NCBI GenBank assembly: GCA_020427635.1
Contig: JAGQOH010000004.1
Span: 1 to 64,000 of the forward strand
Reading direction: 5' to 3'
Length of the DNA stretch: 64,000 nucleotides
From: Phycisphaerales bacterium
GTDB lineage: Bacteria > Planctomycetota > Phycisphaerae > Phycisphaerales > UBA1924
Position numbers and translations under genes: made by a program. The notes under the pieces are model-generated. The model was not told where the DNA came from and did no database searches. It saw only the letters and a program-made list of their open reading frames with translations. The first letter of the stretch is position 1. Each line of letters starts with the position of its first letter. Of this stretch, positions 24,876 through 34,247 are shown in pieces.

Positions 24876-27625
24876 CGACTGCATCGGCAGGCCCCGGGCG
24901 TTCGTTGCGACGTGCCTGGCGCGCCGCCCGCCAACACATTCTCCTCAGCTATCTCGCGCTGCTCCTCCTGTCGCATCTGGTCATCGCGATCTGGAACCCT
25001 GACTTTTGGGTCGGCTATCGACTGCCCGCCGAGACCGCTGTCGAAGTTGTCCATGTGCCAATGATGCTCGATGATGGCCCGGCGCCCAACGCCCGCGATG
25101 TCAAGCTCGCGCTTTGGCATTGGCCTCCTGATCCGAAAAGCGAGTTCTACCGCCCCGATGCGCCGCCCGTCCTGCTCTTGCATGGCAGCCCCGCCCAGGG
25201 CGCGCGCGACTATCGCCGATTCGGGCCGCGACTCGCGAAGCTGGGCCGTGATGTCTACGCGATCGATCGTCCCGGCTTTGGCAACTCGAGCCACTGGGTG
25301 GAACGCTATTCGGTGAAGGCCAACGCGCGCTACGCCCTCGCCGCGATGGACGCGCTCGGCATCGACCGAGTCCACGCGGTCGGTTGGTCGCAGTCAGGTG
25401 GCGTCGTGCTCTGGATGGCCGAGCTCGAACCACAACGCATCGCCTCGCTCACCATGCTTGGCGCAATTGGCATTCAAGAAGGAGAAGGTTCGGGCAGCTA
25501 CCGCTTCGAGCATGTGAAGTATGCCCTTGGCTACGTGGCCGCCGTCGTGCTCCCCGAACTCGTGCCCCACTTCAACCTCATTGGCGATCGCGCCGTGCGC
25601 CACGCATTCATTCGCGATTTCTGGGACACCGATCAGCGCCCGCTCCGCGGCATTATGGAGCGATTGCAAACGCCAACGCTCATCTTGCAAGGGCGACACG
25701 ATCCGCTCGTCTCCGCCTGGGTCGCCGAAGAACACCACCGCATCATCAAACCAAGCCGACTGGTGATGCTCGACGCGTCACACTTCTTCGTCTTTGGCGA
25801 GCCTATGGACGACGCATATGACATGGCAGTGGCGTTGCAAACGCTCGCCATGTTCACCTTCCGTCATGACCCGCCCGGTGTGCCGGTCCGCCGTGGGGAA
25901 GTCGACTTCGCACCCGCACATGAGCAAGCGCCGACGCTTGGCGGCCATCGCATTGACCGAACAACGCCGTGGTTCCTCATCGTGCTGTTCATCGTGCTTG
26001 GCACCTTCGTAAGCGAAGACCTCACCGTCATCGCAGTTGGACTCCTGGTCGTGGTGGGACGAATGGATTGGGGTGTCGCCCTGCTTGGTTGCGCACTCGG
26101 CATCGCCCTGGGTGACTACGGACTGTGGGCAATCGGGCGATTCGGCGGACGGCGCATTCTGCGCATTCCTGGTGTTCAGCGCATGGTGAGCGAGCAATCC
26201 CTCGAACACTGGTCGCGCGTGCTCGATCGACACACCGCAAAAGCCGTATTCCTCTCACGCTGTCTCCCCGGCACGCGCGCACCGATGTACATCGCCGCAG
26301 GCATGCTGGCCAAACGCTCGCGCCCCTTCCTGATGTGGGTCACCGTCGCCGTCGTGATCTGGACGCCCATCTTGCTGATCGCCACCATGATTGTGGGCCC
26401 GCGATTGCTCGGCGTCTTTCGCGAAGTCTTTCACGGACCATGGGTGTACATTGCCGCGTTCGCAGTGCTCTTCATCCTGCTGCGCATTGCAAGTCTCGAA
26501 GCCACGAAACTCGGACGCCAACGCCTCAAGGCCGAAGCGAAATACTTCATCAGCCCCGAGTTCTGGCCCATGTGGCTGTTCTATGTGCCGCTTGTCCCGT
26601 GGATGGCCTGGCTCAGCCTGCGCTACCGTGGCGTGCTCGTGTTCACCTGCGCCAATCCCGGTTTCCCGGAAGGTGGCGGCGTCATCGGCGAGCAAAAATC
26701 ACGCATTCTCGCCGGATTCTCCGCAAACCAGCGCGACGTCCTCCCCGTCGTCCGCTTGGACCCAGGCGACCCCGAAACACGCGTCGCCGCCCTCGATCGC
26801 GCAATGACGGACGCATCCTGCGGCATCGATGGATACCCCGTCGTCCTCAAGCCCGAAGAAGGCCAGCGCGGCTTCGCGGTCCGCATCATCGAGGATCGCG
26901 CCGAAGCCATCGCCTACTTCAATGAGATGCCTGCCCCCGCCATTGCACAGGTCTATCACCCAGGCCCCGCGGAGTTTGGCGTCATGTGGGCGCGCAACAC
27001 CACCGAACCCGGACCCATAGACGATGCGCCAGGCTTCGTCTTCTCCGTCACGCGCAAGACATTCCCCGTCATCCGCGGTGATGGCAAAAGCACAATCGAG
27101 GAACTCATCTGGCACCACAAGCGCTATCGCATGCAGGCAAAGCGCTTTCTCAAGCGACTCTCCAATCGCCGTGATGAAGTACTCGACGAGGGACGAACGT
27201 TGCAAATCGCTATGGCGGGCAATCACTGCCAGGGCACGATGTTCACCGACGGCGCCGATCTCATCACACCAGAACTGTCGAGGTGGATGGAACAGTTGGC
27301 CCAGTCCTATCGCGAACCAGGCACCGGCAAGCGCTTCGACTATGGCCGAATCGACGTGCGCTGCGCCAGTGAAGAAGCGTTTCGTCGCGCCGAGGGGCTT
27401 GGCGTTGTCGAAATCAATGGAACATCGAGCGAATCCACGAACCTGTACGACCCCAACAAGAGCATCTTCTGGATGTATGGCGTGCTCTTCCGCCAATGGC
27501 GCGTGGCCTATGCCATCGGGGCGCGTCGACGAGCCGAAGGAGCTGCACCAATGACCATCACCGAGCTTTGGCGGTCGATCCGCCGCCATCGCCAGGCCAG
27601 GCGCGGGCCCGCAATCGCGGACTAG
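24872..27625 (+). CDS. Alpha/beta-hydrolase - DedA - ATP-grasp triple-domain protein
   Basis: 917 residues in one frame. After a membrane anchor (about 22-40) comes an alpha/beta-hydrolase (about 90-330) with LLLHGSPAQG, elbow GWSQSGG (S173), acid in LQGRHDPLVS and DASHFF. Residues about 370-545 are a DedA/SNARE-associated domain: FVSEDLTVIAVG, GDYGLWAIGRFGGRR and FLSRCLPGTRAPMYIAAG. From about 600 to 880 lies an ATP-grasp-like ligase region: YPVVLKPEEGQRGFAV, VTRKTFPVIRGDGKSTIEELI and VVEINGTSSESTNLYDPNKS. It thus couples a hydrolase, a membrane lipid-transport-type domain and a carboxylate ligase. No such architecture is known to me. The GTG start overlaps the preceding stop. Confidence 0.87.
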   Translation: MTTASAGPGRSLRRAWRAARQHILLSYLALLLLSHLVIAIWNPDFWVGYRLPAETAVEVVHVPMMLDDGPAPNARDVKLALWHWPPDPKSEFYRPDAPPVLLLHGSPAQGARDYRRFGPRLAKLGRDVYAIDRPGFGNSSHWVERYSVKANARYALAAMDALGIDRVHAVGWSQSGGVVLWMAELEPQRIASLTMLGAIGIQEGEGSGSYRFEHVKYALGYVAAVVLPELVPHFNLIGDRAVRHAFIRDFWDTDQRPLRGIMERLQTPTLILQGRHDPLVSAWVAEEHHRIIKPSRLVMLDASHFFVFGEPMDDAYDMAVALQTLAMFTFRHDPPGVPVRRGEVDFAPAHEQAPTLGGHRIDRTTPWFLIVLFIVLGTFVSEDLTVIAVGLLVVVGRMDWGVALLGCALGIALGDYGLWAIGRFGGRRILRIPGVQRMVSEQSLEHWSRVLDRHTAKAVFLSRCLPGTRAPMYIAAGMLAKRSRPFLMWVTVAVVIWTPILLIATMIVGPRLLGVFREVFHGPWVYIAAFAVLFILLRIASLEATKLGRQRLKAEAKYFISPEFWPMWLFYVPLVPWMAWLSLRYRGVLVFTCANPGFPEGGGVIGEQKSRILAGFSANQRDVLPVVRLDPGDPETRVAALDRAMTDASCGIDGYPVVLKPEEGQRGFAVRIIEDRAEAIAYFNEMPAPAIAQVYHPGPAEFGVMWARNTTEPGPIDDAPGFVFSVTRKTFPVIRGDGKSTIEELIWHHKRYRMQAKRFLKRLSNRRDEVLDEGRTLQIAMAGNHCQGTMFTDGADLITPELSRWMEQLAQSYREPGTGKRFDYGRIDVRCASEEAFRRAEGLGVVEINGTSSESTNLYDPNKSIFWMYGVLFRQWRVAYAIGARRRAEGAAPMTITELWRSIRRHRQARRGPAIAD

Positions 27626-27722
27626 TGCCGGTTTCAGCGCCCCAAGGGTGGCAACTTCCAGCCGACTGGGCAATGATGTAGCCGCGGGCACACGTCCTGC
27701 AATCGCCCGAGGAGTCGAGCCC

Positions 27723-28127
27723 ATGGCTGTGCGGATGGAGCTAGCCCGAATCTTGATCTGCGAATTGCGCGATCTCCAGGTGATCGAATTGCAGGAAGTG
27801 GGGGGCGAGCGACGGTTTCCGATTCTCATCGGACTCGCCGAGGCCGAGGCCATTCGCCGTCGATTCCAAGGCGACACACTCAAGCGCCCACTGACCCATG
27901 AACTGCTCGCTGCAGTCATCGATGCCTTCGGCGGTGAACTCGAGTCGGTGACCATCCACGACCTCGCCGAACACACCTTCTACGCAAAGCTCACCATCCG
28001 TCGCGCCGATGGCGAAATCATGGATGTCGACTCGCGCCCAAGCGATGCCATCGCACTCGGCGCCGCGACCAACGTGCCCATCTTTGTCGAAGAGCATGTG
28101 CTTGCCGAGGCGCAGCCGGAGCTATGA
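27723..28127 (+). CDS. Bifunctional nuclease family (DUF151) protein
   Basis: 134 residues covering the BFN/DUF151 domain: LQVIELQEVGGERRFPILIGLAEAEAIRR, RPLTHELLAAVIDAFGGE, YAKLTI and DVDSRPSDAIALGAATNVPIFVEEHVL. Plant and archaeal relatives show RNase and DNase activity in vitro; the bacterial role is unknown. The ATG chosen gives the family N-terminus; the frame is open about 25 codons upstream. It overlaps truD by four bases (ATGA), so the two are coupled and may both act on RNA. Confidence 0.9.
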   Translation: MAVRMELARILICELRDLQVIELQEVGGERRFPILIGLAEAEAIRRRFQGDTLKRPLTHELLAAVIDAFGGELESVTIHDLAEHTFYAKLTIRRADGEIMDVDSRPSDAIALGAATNVPIFVEEHVLAEAQPEL

Positions 28128-29473
28128 CCCAGGCGGGCCAGCACCACCAGCCGAACGCCCAAACCGCGCCGTCGTCGGTCGCATTGGCCGGTGAGCCATA
28201 CCTCACGCATGACGTGCCAGGCACGGGCGGACACATCAAAGCCCGCGAATCCGACTTCCTTGTCGAAGAAATCCCGCTCTATGAACCAAGCGGCGAGGGC
28301 GAGCACCTCTATCTCATGATCGAAAAGACCGGCCTCGCCACAAACCAGCTCATCGATGTGCTCGCAGCACACTTTGGCGTAAAGCCAAACCGCATTGGCT
28401 ACGCGGGCATGAAAGACAAGCGCGCGATCACACGCCAGGTCGTATCCGTTCATGTGCCCGGACGATCAGCACAGGACTTCCCCATGGTGCGCGACGACGC
28501 GCTCCACGTGCTCTGGGCGGAGATGCACGTCAACAAACTGCGCCGCGGCCACCTCAAGGGCAATCGCTTCGCGGTCTACATTCGTGGCATCGAACCGACG
28601 CGCGTACTCGATGCCGAACGCGCGCTGCGCATACTCGTGCGCCGGGGTATGCCGAACCTCTTTGGCCCGCAACGATTCGGCGCGCGCCTCAATAACCACA
28701 TCCTGGGGCGCTGCTACTTGCTTCGACAGCACAAAGCGCTCCTGGATGAGCTGTTGGGCCCACGCGATGCCACTGCGGATCGCAACGCCGACGCGCGCCA
28801 GGCCTACGCCGAAGGTCGATACGCAGACGCACTCGCGCTCACACCCACCGGACAGCGCACCGAGTGCGAAGCGCTCCGTGCCCTTGCCCGCGGGCGACGC
28901 CCCTCCGAGTGCGTCAACGCCGTCAACGATATGCAGCGCCGCTTCTGGATCGCTGCCTTCCAAAGCGCCGTGTTCAATCGCGTCTGCATGCAACGACTCA
29001 CGGATGGAACGTTCGATCAGTTCATGGAGGGTGACATCGCAGCACGCCGCGGCGTCAGTGGACTCTTTCGAGTCGATGCCAACGCCTTGGCTGATCCAAC
29101 AACCGAACAGCGCCGCGTCGCCCTCGAAATCAGCCCGACCGGCCCCCTCTGGGGTGCAAAGATGATGGAAGCCGATGGCGCACCCGGCGCATTGGAGCGC
29201 ACGGAACTTGAGCGCGAAGGTGTCTCCATAGAGCCGCTGCAATGGGCCGCCAAAACGTTTGGCGAATCACTGGCCGGATCACGCAGACCATTGCGCGCGC
29301 CCGTCATCGACCCGCGCCTCGAAGGGGGCGTCGATGAGCATGGCGGATACATCCGCTGCGCGTTCGAACTCCCACCTGGCTCCTACGCAACGATGGTCAT
29401 GCGCGAAGTGATGAAAGTCTTCCCGCTCGAGTGGCAACCCGACCTCGACGATCCGGCCGACGCGGGCGGCTAG
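28124..29473 (+). CDS. truD: tRNA pseudouridine(13) synthase TruD
   Basis: Isomerises U13 of tRNA-Glu. 449 residues with the TruD signature KARESDFLVEEIPLYEPSGEGEHLY-type N-terminus and GYAGMKDKRAITRQ, in which D98 is the catalytic aspartate. The RFGARLNNHILGR segment and the family-specific TRUD insertion (about 170-330, with FQSAVFNRV) are present. Longer than E. coli TruD (about 350) because of extra loops near 225-265. It begins inside the stop of the DUF151 gene and ends 6 bp before the stop of the convergent amidohydrolase gene. Confidence 0.95.
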   Translation: MTQAGQHHQPNAQTAPSSVALAGEPYLTHDVPGTGGHIKARESDFLVEEIPLYEPSGEGEHLYLMIEKTGLATNQLIDVLAAHFGVKPNRIGYAGMKDKRAITRQVVSVHVPGRSAQDFPMVRDDALHVLWAEMHVNKLRRGHLKGNRFAVYIRGIEPTRVLDAERALRILVRRGMPNLFGPQRFGARLNNHILGRCYLLRQHKALLDELLGPRDATADRNADARQAYAEGRYADALALTPTGQRTECEALRALARGRRPSECVNAVNDMQRRFWIAAFQSAVFNRVCMQRLTDGTFDQFMEGDIAARRGVSGLFRVDANALADPTTEQRRVALEISPTGPLWGAKMMEADGAPGALERTELEREGVSIEPLQWAAKTFGESLAGSRRPLRAPVIDPRLEGGVDEHGGYIRCAFELPPGSYATMVMREVMKVFPLEWQPDLDDPADAGG

Positions 29474-29479
29474 ACGCAC

Positions 29480-30841
29480 TCAATGCTCCTGCGATGAACC
29501 CTGCTGCGATGGCAGAATGCCAAGCTGGCGATACTTCTCGCGGTACTTCTCATCAAGCACAGTCTGCTTACTCTCCAGGTCGATCTGGCGCCCATCGATG
29601 AACGCCATGTCCACCTGTGAAATGATGTCCAGCGGATTGCCATCCGTGATGATGATCGTCCCCGCCTTGCCGGGTTCAAGCGAGCCCAGACGATCTCCAA
29701 CACCCAACAACTCCGCCGCCGATTGCGTCACCGAACGCACCGCGGCCTCGAGCGGCAAGCCATACGCAACCGCCAAGCCCGCTTGGTATGGCAAGCTGCG
29801 CTCGTGCGGCGTCTCATCGCCCGACGCCAAACACCACTTCACACCTGCCTCTTCCAGTTGCAGCGGCAGCGTGTACGCCGCGTCATACGCGTCGTCGCGC
29901 CGACCTGGCAGGCGGTGCGTCCCCGTGATGATTACGCCTACATCATGTCGCTTGAGCATGTCAGCACACTTGGCGGCATCGCGCCCGCCGACAATCACCG
30001 CGTGCAGATGGCGGCGCTCCGCCCAGGACACCGCGCTCTGGATTTGCTCCAACTCATTCGCGCGAATGAACACTGGCTTGCCCCCGTGCATCGCAGGCCC
30101 CATCGCCTCAAAACGAATGTCGCTCGGCAAAGAAGCGTCCGCCTTGCGCGCCGCGGCATAGGCATTCGCCGCATCAAACATCTCGTCAATCTGCTCCAGA
30201 CGCTCCTGTGCGCGCTGCAACTGCTCTTCCGGCGTCGAGCGCATCCACCAAGCGTTCACCGGGCGCATGTTGGGCCAATTGACGACCAAGCCCGCATCCG
30301 CGTCGATCGCCAGGTCTTCCCACGTCCACCCATCCATCCGAATGACCGCGGCGCGCCCGGGAATCGCGCCGCCCTGTGGCAGCACACCGCACGTCAAGAT
30401 GCCATTGAGCCGCGTGACCGGGATGATCGTCGAGTCCGGATTCACCGCGACCGCCGCGCGCACCTCCGGCGTGATGTCGCCCGTCTCGGCAGAGTCGATC
30501 GTCGCACGCACCGCGCCAATCTCAGTTAAGCCCATGATCGTGTCGGCGCCGATCAAACCGGGATACACATGCTTCCCCGTCGCATCGATGATCTGCGCCA
30601 TGGGCAATGGCGGCGCATCGCCAGCGCCCATCGCGCGAATCAATCCGTTGTTGATGACCAGATAGCCGTGCTCAATCGTTGGCCCCGTCACCGTGTGAAG
30701 TGTCGCGCCATTGATCACGATCGGCTGACCCTGTTTCGGCGCCTTCACACCCAGATCCTGTGCCGACACACCCTGTGCCACAACGAGCACGCCCGCAAGG
30801 CTCAGCACGGCGCGACACGACTTGAAGAAGTTGCGATGCAT
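29480..30841 (-). CDS. Exported amidohydrolase-fold protein with degenerate metal site
   Basis: 453 residues with a signal peptide (to about VSAQ, residue 28). The beta-sandwich start (IVINGATLHTVTGPTIEHGYLVINNGLIRAMG) and closing GDRLGSLEPGKAGTIIITDGNPLD are those of imidazolonepropionase-like amidohydrolases. The D-x-H-x-H metal motif after HVYPGLI is replaced by Gly-Ala-Asp-Thr-Ile (98-102), so at least two ligands are lost. It probably no longer binds the binuclear metal centre in the usual way and may act as a partner subunit of the intact enzyme encoded 24 bp upstream in the same operon. The substrate is unknown. Confidence 0.88.
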   Translation of the reverse strand: MHRNFFKSCRAVLSLAGVLVVAQGVSAQDLGVKAPKQGQPIVINGATLHTVTGPTIEHGYLVINNGLIRAMGAGDAPPLPMAQIIDATGKHVYPGLIGADTIMGLTEIGAVRATIDSAETGDITPEVRAAVAVNPDSTIIPVTRLNGILTCGVLPQGGAIPGRAAVIRMDGWTWEDLAIDADAGLVVNWPNMRPVNAWWMRSTPEEQLQRAQERLEQIDEMFDAANAYAAARKADASLPSDIRFEAMGPAMHGGKPVFIRANELEQIQSAVSWAERRHLHAVIVGGRDAAKCADMLKRHDVGVIITGTHRLPGRRDDAYDAAYTLPLQLEEAGVKWCLASGDETPHERSLPYQAGLAVAYGLPLEAAVRSVTQSAAELLGVGDRLGSLEPGKAGTIIITDGNPLDIISQVDMAFIDGRQIDLESKQTVLDEKYREKYRQLGILPSQQGSSQEH

Positions 30842-30865
30842 GATGATTGGTTCCTTTGTGCGTGA

Positions 30866-33800
30866 TCAGTTGCCGGATGAATAAGTGTTCGCAAGGCCGC
30901 AACCGCAGTCGCCGCACTGCACACGGGTCGGATCAATACCGTTCTCGATCATCCACAGATACTGCGCCTCGAGATCGATGCCATCGTGATTGTGCCCGTC
31001 GTGAGACATCGCCTCACCCGGGCGGAAGCCGCCGCGCCCGCGCCGCGGTCCGGGAGGTCCATCGCCCCCGCTCTTGTCCTTCTTCTCCGCGAGAATCTTT
31101 CCAATGATGCGCCCGCGCTCCGCCGTCGCCTGCTCGCGCAACTGCTTGTCTCGCGCCAGTGAGAAATACTCCCGCCCATCGATAAACGTCTGCTCACATC
31201 GCGACATCGTGCTGAGTGGACTGCCAGACCAAACCACAAAATCAGCGCTCTTGCCACGCTCCAGCGAGCCGACCCACTGCTCGATCCGGTGCTGCTTCGC
31301 AGGGTTGAGCGTGACGAACTTCAGCGCTTCCTCCGGCGGCACCCCGCCATACTTCACCGCTTTCGCCGCCTCCGTATTCAAGCGACGTGCAAGCTCATCC
31401 GAATCGCTGTTGAACGACACACAAATACCCACATCGTGCATGATCGCGCCGTTGTACGGAATCGCGTCATACACCTCGATCTTGTACGCCCACCAATCGG
31501 AGAACGACGATGCGCCGACCGCATGCTCGCGAATTGCCTCGGCAACCTTGTACCCCTCCAAAATGTGCTGGAACGTGCCAATCTTGAACCCATACCGCTG
31601 CGCAAGGCGGCACAGCATCAGAATCTCGTCCTGGCGATAGCTGTGGCAGTGAATCCACCGCTCCCCACGCAGGATCTCCGCAATCGCCTCCAGCTCCAGG
31701 TCACGCCGCGGCGGCACCTTCCCATGCGATGCACGCTGCGCCGAGTCATAGGCTTGCGCCGCTTCAAAGCGATCGACCATGATTGTTTCGACACCCATAC
31801 GCGTCTGCGGATAGCGCGTGCGCGGCGCATTGCCCCAGTTACTCTGCTTCACATTCTCGCCCAGCGCGAACTTGATCCCCGGAATCGCGCCCTCGAACCG
31901 CATGTCATCCGGCGCTGGGCAACCCCAACGGATCTTGACGACTGAGTTCTGCCCACCAATCGGATTCGCCGAGCCATGCAGCTGGTTCACCGCAGTCGTC
32001 CCGCCCGCCAGTTCGCGATACCAGTCAATATCATCCGGATCGATCACGTCCTGAATGCGCACCTCCGCGGTCACCGCCTGCGTGCCTTCATTCACACCCC
32101 CGGAGATACCCGTGTGGCTGTGACAATCAATGATGCCGGGCGTCACATGCTTGCCCTTCGCATCAATCACGCGAGCCCCGCCGGGAACACTGGGCGCCGC
32201 GCCCTTACCAATCGCCTGAATCGTGCCGCCCGACGCGATCATCCAGCCGTGCTCGATCACGCCATCCGGGCCACATGTCCAGATCGTCGCATTCGTGATC
32301 ACCACCGTGTCCTGCGCCGGCATCTCCGCCAAACCAAACGCGCCGAGCGGATAGACGATCTGCTGCGGAATGTCGCTCACAGCATCATCCTTGTCTTCCT
32401 CATCGTCGTCCTTGGCGTCGTCCTTGGCGTCGTCCTCGTCGTCGCCCTTCTTCTCCGCGTCCTTCTTGATGTCACCCGTGCGCGTCGCCGTCCACGCGAA
32501 CGTCGTGCCGTCGGTGCTCATCGCAGTACCAATGAGGGCATCACCTTCCCTGACCGCCGCAAAGCTCCAAGCACCCTCCGCGCCAAACGGCTCGCCATCC
32601 AGCAAGAAGTTCAATCGATTCTCGCTCTGCGTTGGCTTGCGCGCATTGAACTTCCGTGGCTTGGGTTCCTTGGCAGCTTCGCCTTCTGCTGGCGCCGGTG
32701 CGTCAGCATCTGGAGGCAGCGGCGGCAACTCAAGAGTCACCTTGGGGCCCTTGACGACCTTCAACACACCGCTTACGCCACCAAGAGAAAACGACGCGTC
32801 ATACTCGCCCGTCAGGTCATGCGCGGGCTTCTCATTGATCACATGACGCTTGCCATCGATCCACACCTCGCGGATCACCGCATCCTTGTCGAACAGCGGC
32901 GCTTCATCGACCAACACGAAACTCGCCGACTTGCCCGGCGCGATCGTGCCAAACTGATCCGCAACACCGAGCAGTTGCGCCGGCGCGGTGGTCAGCGCAG
33001 CCAGCGCTGCGTCCTCGCTTAGACCACCCTTCCTGATCGCGTTGCGCACGCCATCCCAGAACTTCTCGCCCTTGCGCAGATCGCTGGTCGTGAGCGATAC
33101 ATCGACACCCGCATCCACCAGCCTGCGTACATTCGTGGGTGACTGCTCCCACGTCTGCAGGTCGCGCAACGAAACCGCCTCCCGATCTGCAATCGATTCC
33201 ACGCGAGGCGTCTCAGGCTGCGTCACCGGCACAATGAACGGCACACCAAGCGCCGCGATCGCATCAATCCGCCGAAACTCCGTTCCGCATCCTGCAATCG
33301 CGATCTTCCGATCAAACTCCTTGGCCACCTTCGCCGCCCGAATCGCATCAAGCTCGCTCTCAACGTCCCACACCAGGGGCAGCGGCTCGTGCAGCGTCAC
33401 CAGGCTGTCATTCGGCTCCGGGCGCGGATACTTCGCCGGCTCCTCCGCATGCGCACGCGCCGCCGCGTCATACCACCGCGTGTCTGCAAGCGTCTGCCGC
33501 GCAAGTGCAATCTGTCCCATCCGCGAACCCGGATAGCCGCCCGACTCATCATCATCGTCACCCCTGCGCTGTCCGCGCGGCCCACGAGCAAATGACAACA
33601 CATGCATCGCATGCTCGCGCACCACCGCCGGCGCGGGGCGCGACTTGTCTGCGTCTTCCGCAAGCGTCACTACCGCCGATGTGCCGCGCAGCAGCCCATC
33701 GCTCGCCACGACTTGTGCAACAGCAAAGCCCATCTCGCGCAGGCTCTTCTTGCCACCCTCATCAAGCCCGCCGCCGTTCAACGCCGAGCGCTCTGCAAGC

Positions 33801-34201
33801 ACTTGCGGATTCCAATGACGCCCCGGCGCGTCGCCCAGCTTGCCGGCGTCAACCACGATCCAAGGGTCGATCAACCCCGCGTAGAGATGCATCCCCGCCG
33901 CGTCCCACACGCGCGCGCCAACCGGTGCCGACCCGCCGCTCTGGACCGACTGGATCACGCCGTCGCGAACCACCACGGTGGCGTTGTCAATGGTCTGCCC
34001 GGGTGCTGTGTGCGCCGTCACCCCCGTAATCGCGTGCCACCCAGGTTCGACCGGGCGCGGGCCATTGAAAGGAAGCGATGGCTGCGCAAGCACCGCGGCT
34101 GCCGCCGCCAGTGCCGACGCGAGCGCCGCTGTCCAGGCGCGAGGAATCAGGCGAGGCTTGCGAGCCCCGGGGTCAAGAACGGTGCGGTGTGTGAAATGCA
34201 T
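30866..34201 (-). CDS. Exported double-length amidohydrolase fusion
   Basis: 1111 residues: an N-terminal signal or anchor segment (about 22-40) and two tandem amidohydrolase folds. The first half (about 55-460) has lost the metal motif: AGLIDPWIV stands where D-x-H-x-H belongs (W114 and V116). The second half (about 630-1070) is intact, with HVTPGIIDCHSHTG (H694, H696), HCHSYRQDEI and a C-terminal D in FNSDSDELA. Between them lie a beta domain (TGEYDASFSLGGVSGVLKV) and an acidic Lys/Asp linker near 575-610. The C-terminus has a CGDCGCG cluster. It heads the two-gene operon with the degenerate paralogue. Probably a secreted or periplasmic peptidase or hydrolase; substrate unknown. Confidence 0.88.
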   Translation of the reverse strand: MHFTHRTVLDPGARKPRLIPRAWTAALASALAAAAAVLAQPSLPFNGPRPVEPGWHAITGVTAHTAPGQTIDNATVVVRDGVIQSVQSGGSAPVGARVWDAAGMHLYAGLIDPWIVVDAGKLGDAPGRHWNPQVLAERSALNGGGLDEGGKKSLREMGFAVAQVVASDGLLRGTSAVVTLAEDADKSRPAPAVVREHAMHVLSFARGPRGQRRGDDDDESGGYPGSRMGQIALARQTLADTRWYDAAARAHAEEPAKYPRPEPNDSLVTLHEPLPLVWDVESELDAIRAAKVAKEFDRKIAIAGCGTEFRRIDAIAALGVPFIVPVTQPETPRVESIADREAVSLRDLQTWEQSPTNVRRLVDAGVDVSLTTSDLRKGEKFWDGVRNAIRKGGLSEDAALAALTTAPAQLLGVADQFGTIAPGKSASFVLVDEAPLFDKDAVIREVWIDGKRHVINEKPAHDLTGEYDASFSLGGVSGVLKVVKGPKVTLELPPLPPDADAPAPAEGEAAKEPKPRKFNARKPTQSENRLNFLLDGEPFGAEGAWSFAAVREGDALIGTAMSTDGTTFAWTATRTGDIKKDAEKKGDDEDDAKDDAKDDDEEDKDDAVSDIPQQIVYPLGAFGLAEMPAQDTVVITNATIWTCGPDGVIEHGWMIASGGTIQAIGKGAAPSVPGGARVIDAKGKHVTPGIIDCHSHTGISGGVNEGTQAVTAEVRIQDVIDPDDIDWYRELAGGTTAVNQLHGSANPIGGQNSVVKIRWGCPAPDDMRFEGAIPGIKFALGENVKQSNWGNAPRTRYPQTRMGVETIMVDRFEAAQAYDSAQRASHGKVPPRRDLELEAIAEILRGERWIHCHSYRQDEILMLCRLAQRYGFKIGTFQHILEGYKVAEAIREHAVGASSFSDWWAYKIEVYDAIPYNGAIMHDVGICVSFNSDSDELARRLNTEAAKAVKYGGVPPEEALKFVTLNPAKQHRIEQWVGSLERGKSADFVVWSGSPLSTMSRCEQTFIDGREYFSLARDKQLREQATAERGRIIGKILAEKKDKSGGDGPPGPRRGRGGFRPGEAMSHDGHNHDGIDLEAQYLWMIENGIDPTRVQCGDCGCGLANTYSSGN

Positions 34202-34247
34202 GGTGCGAATCCTACCGCACCAACTGCCTCAGGTTGATGCTGGCTGA

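Noticed and set aside
26699-27976. 425-codon minus-strand frame
   Set aside because: Antisense to the ATP-grasp part of the fusion gene and the DUF151 gene, which have clear domains.
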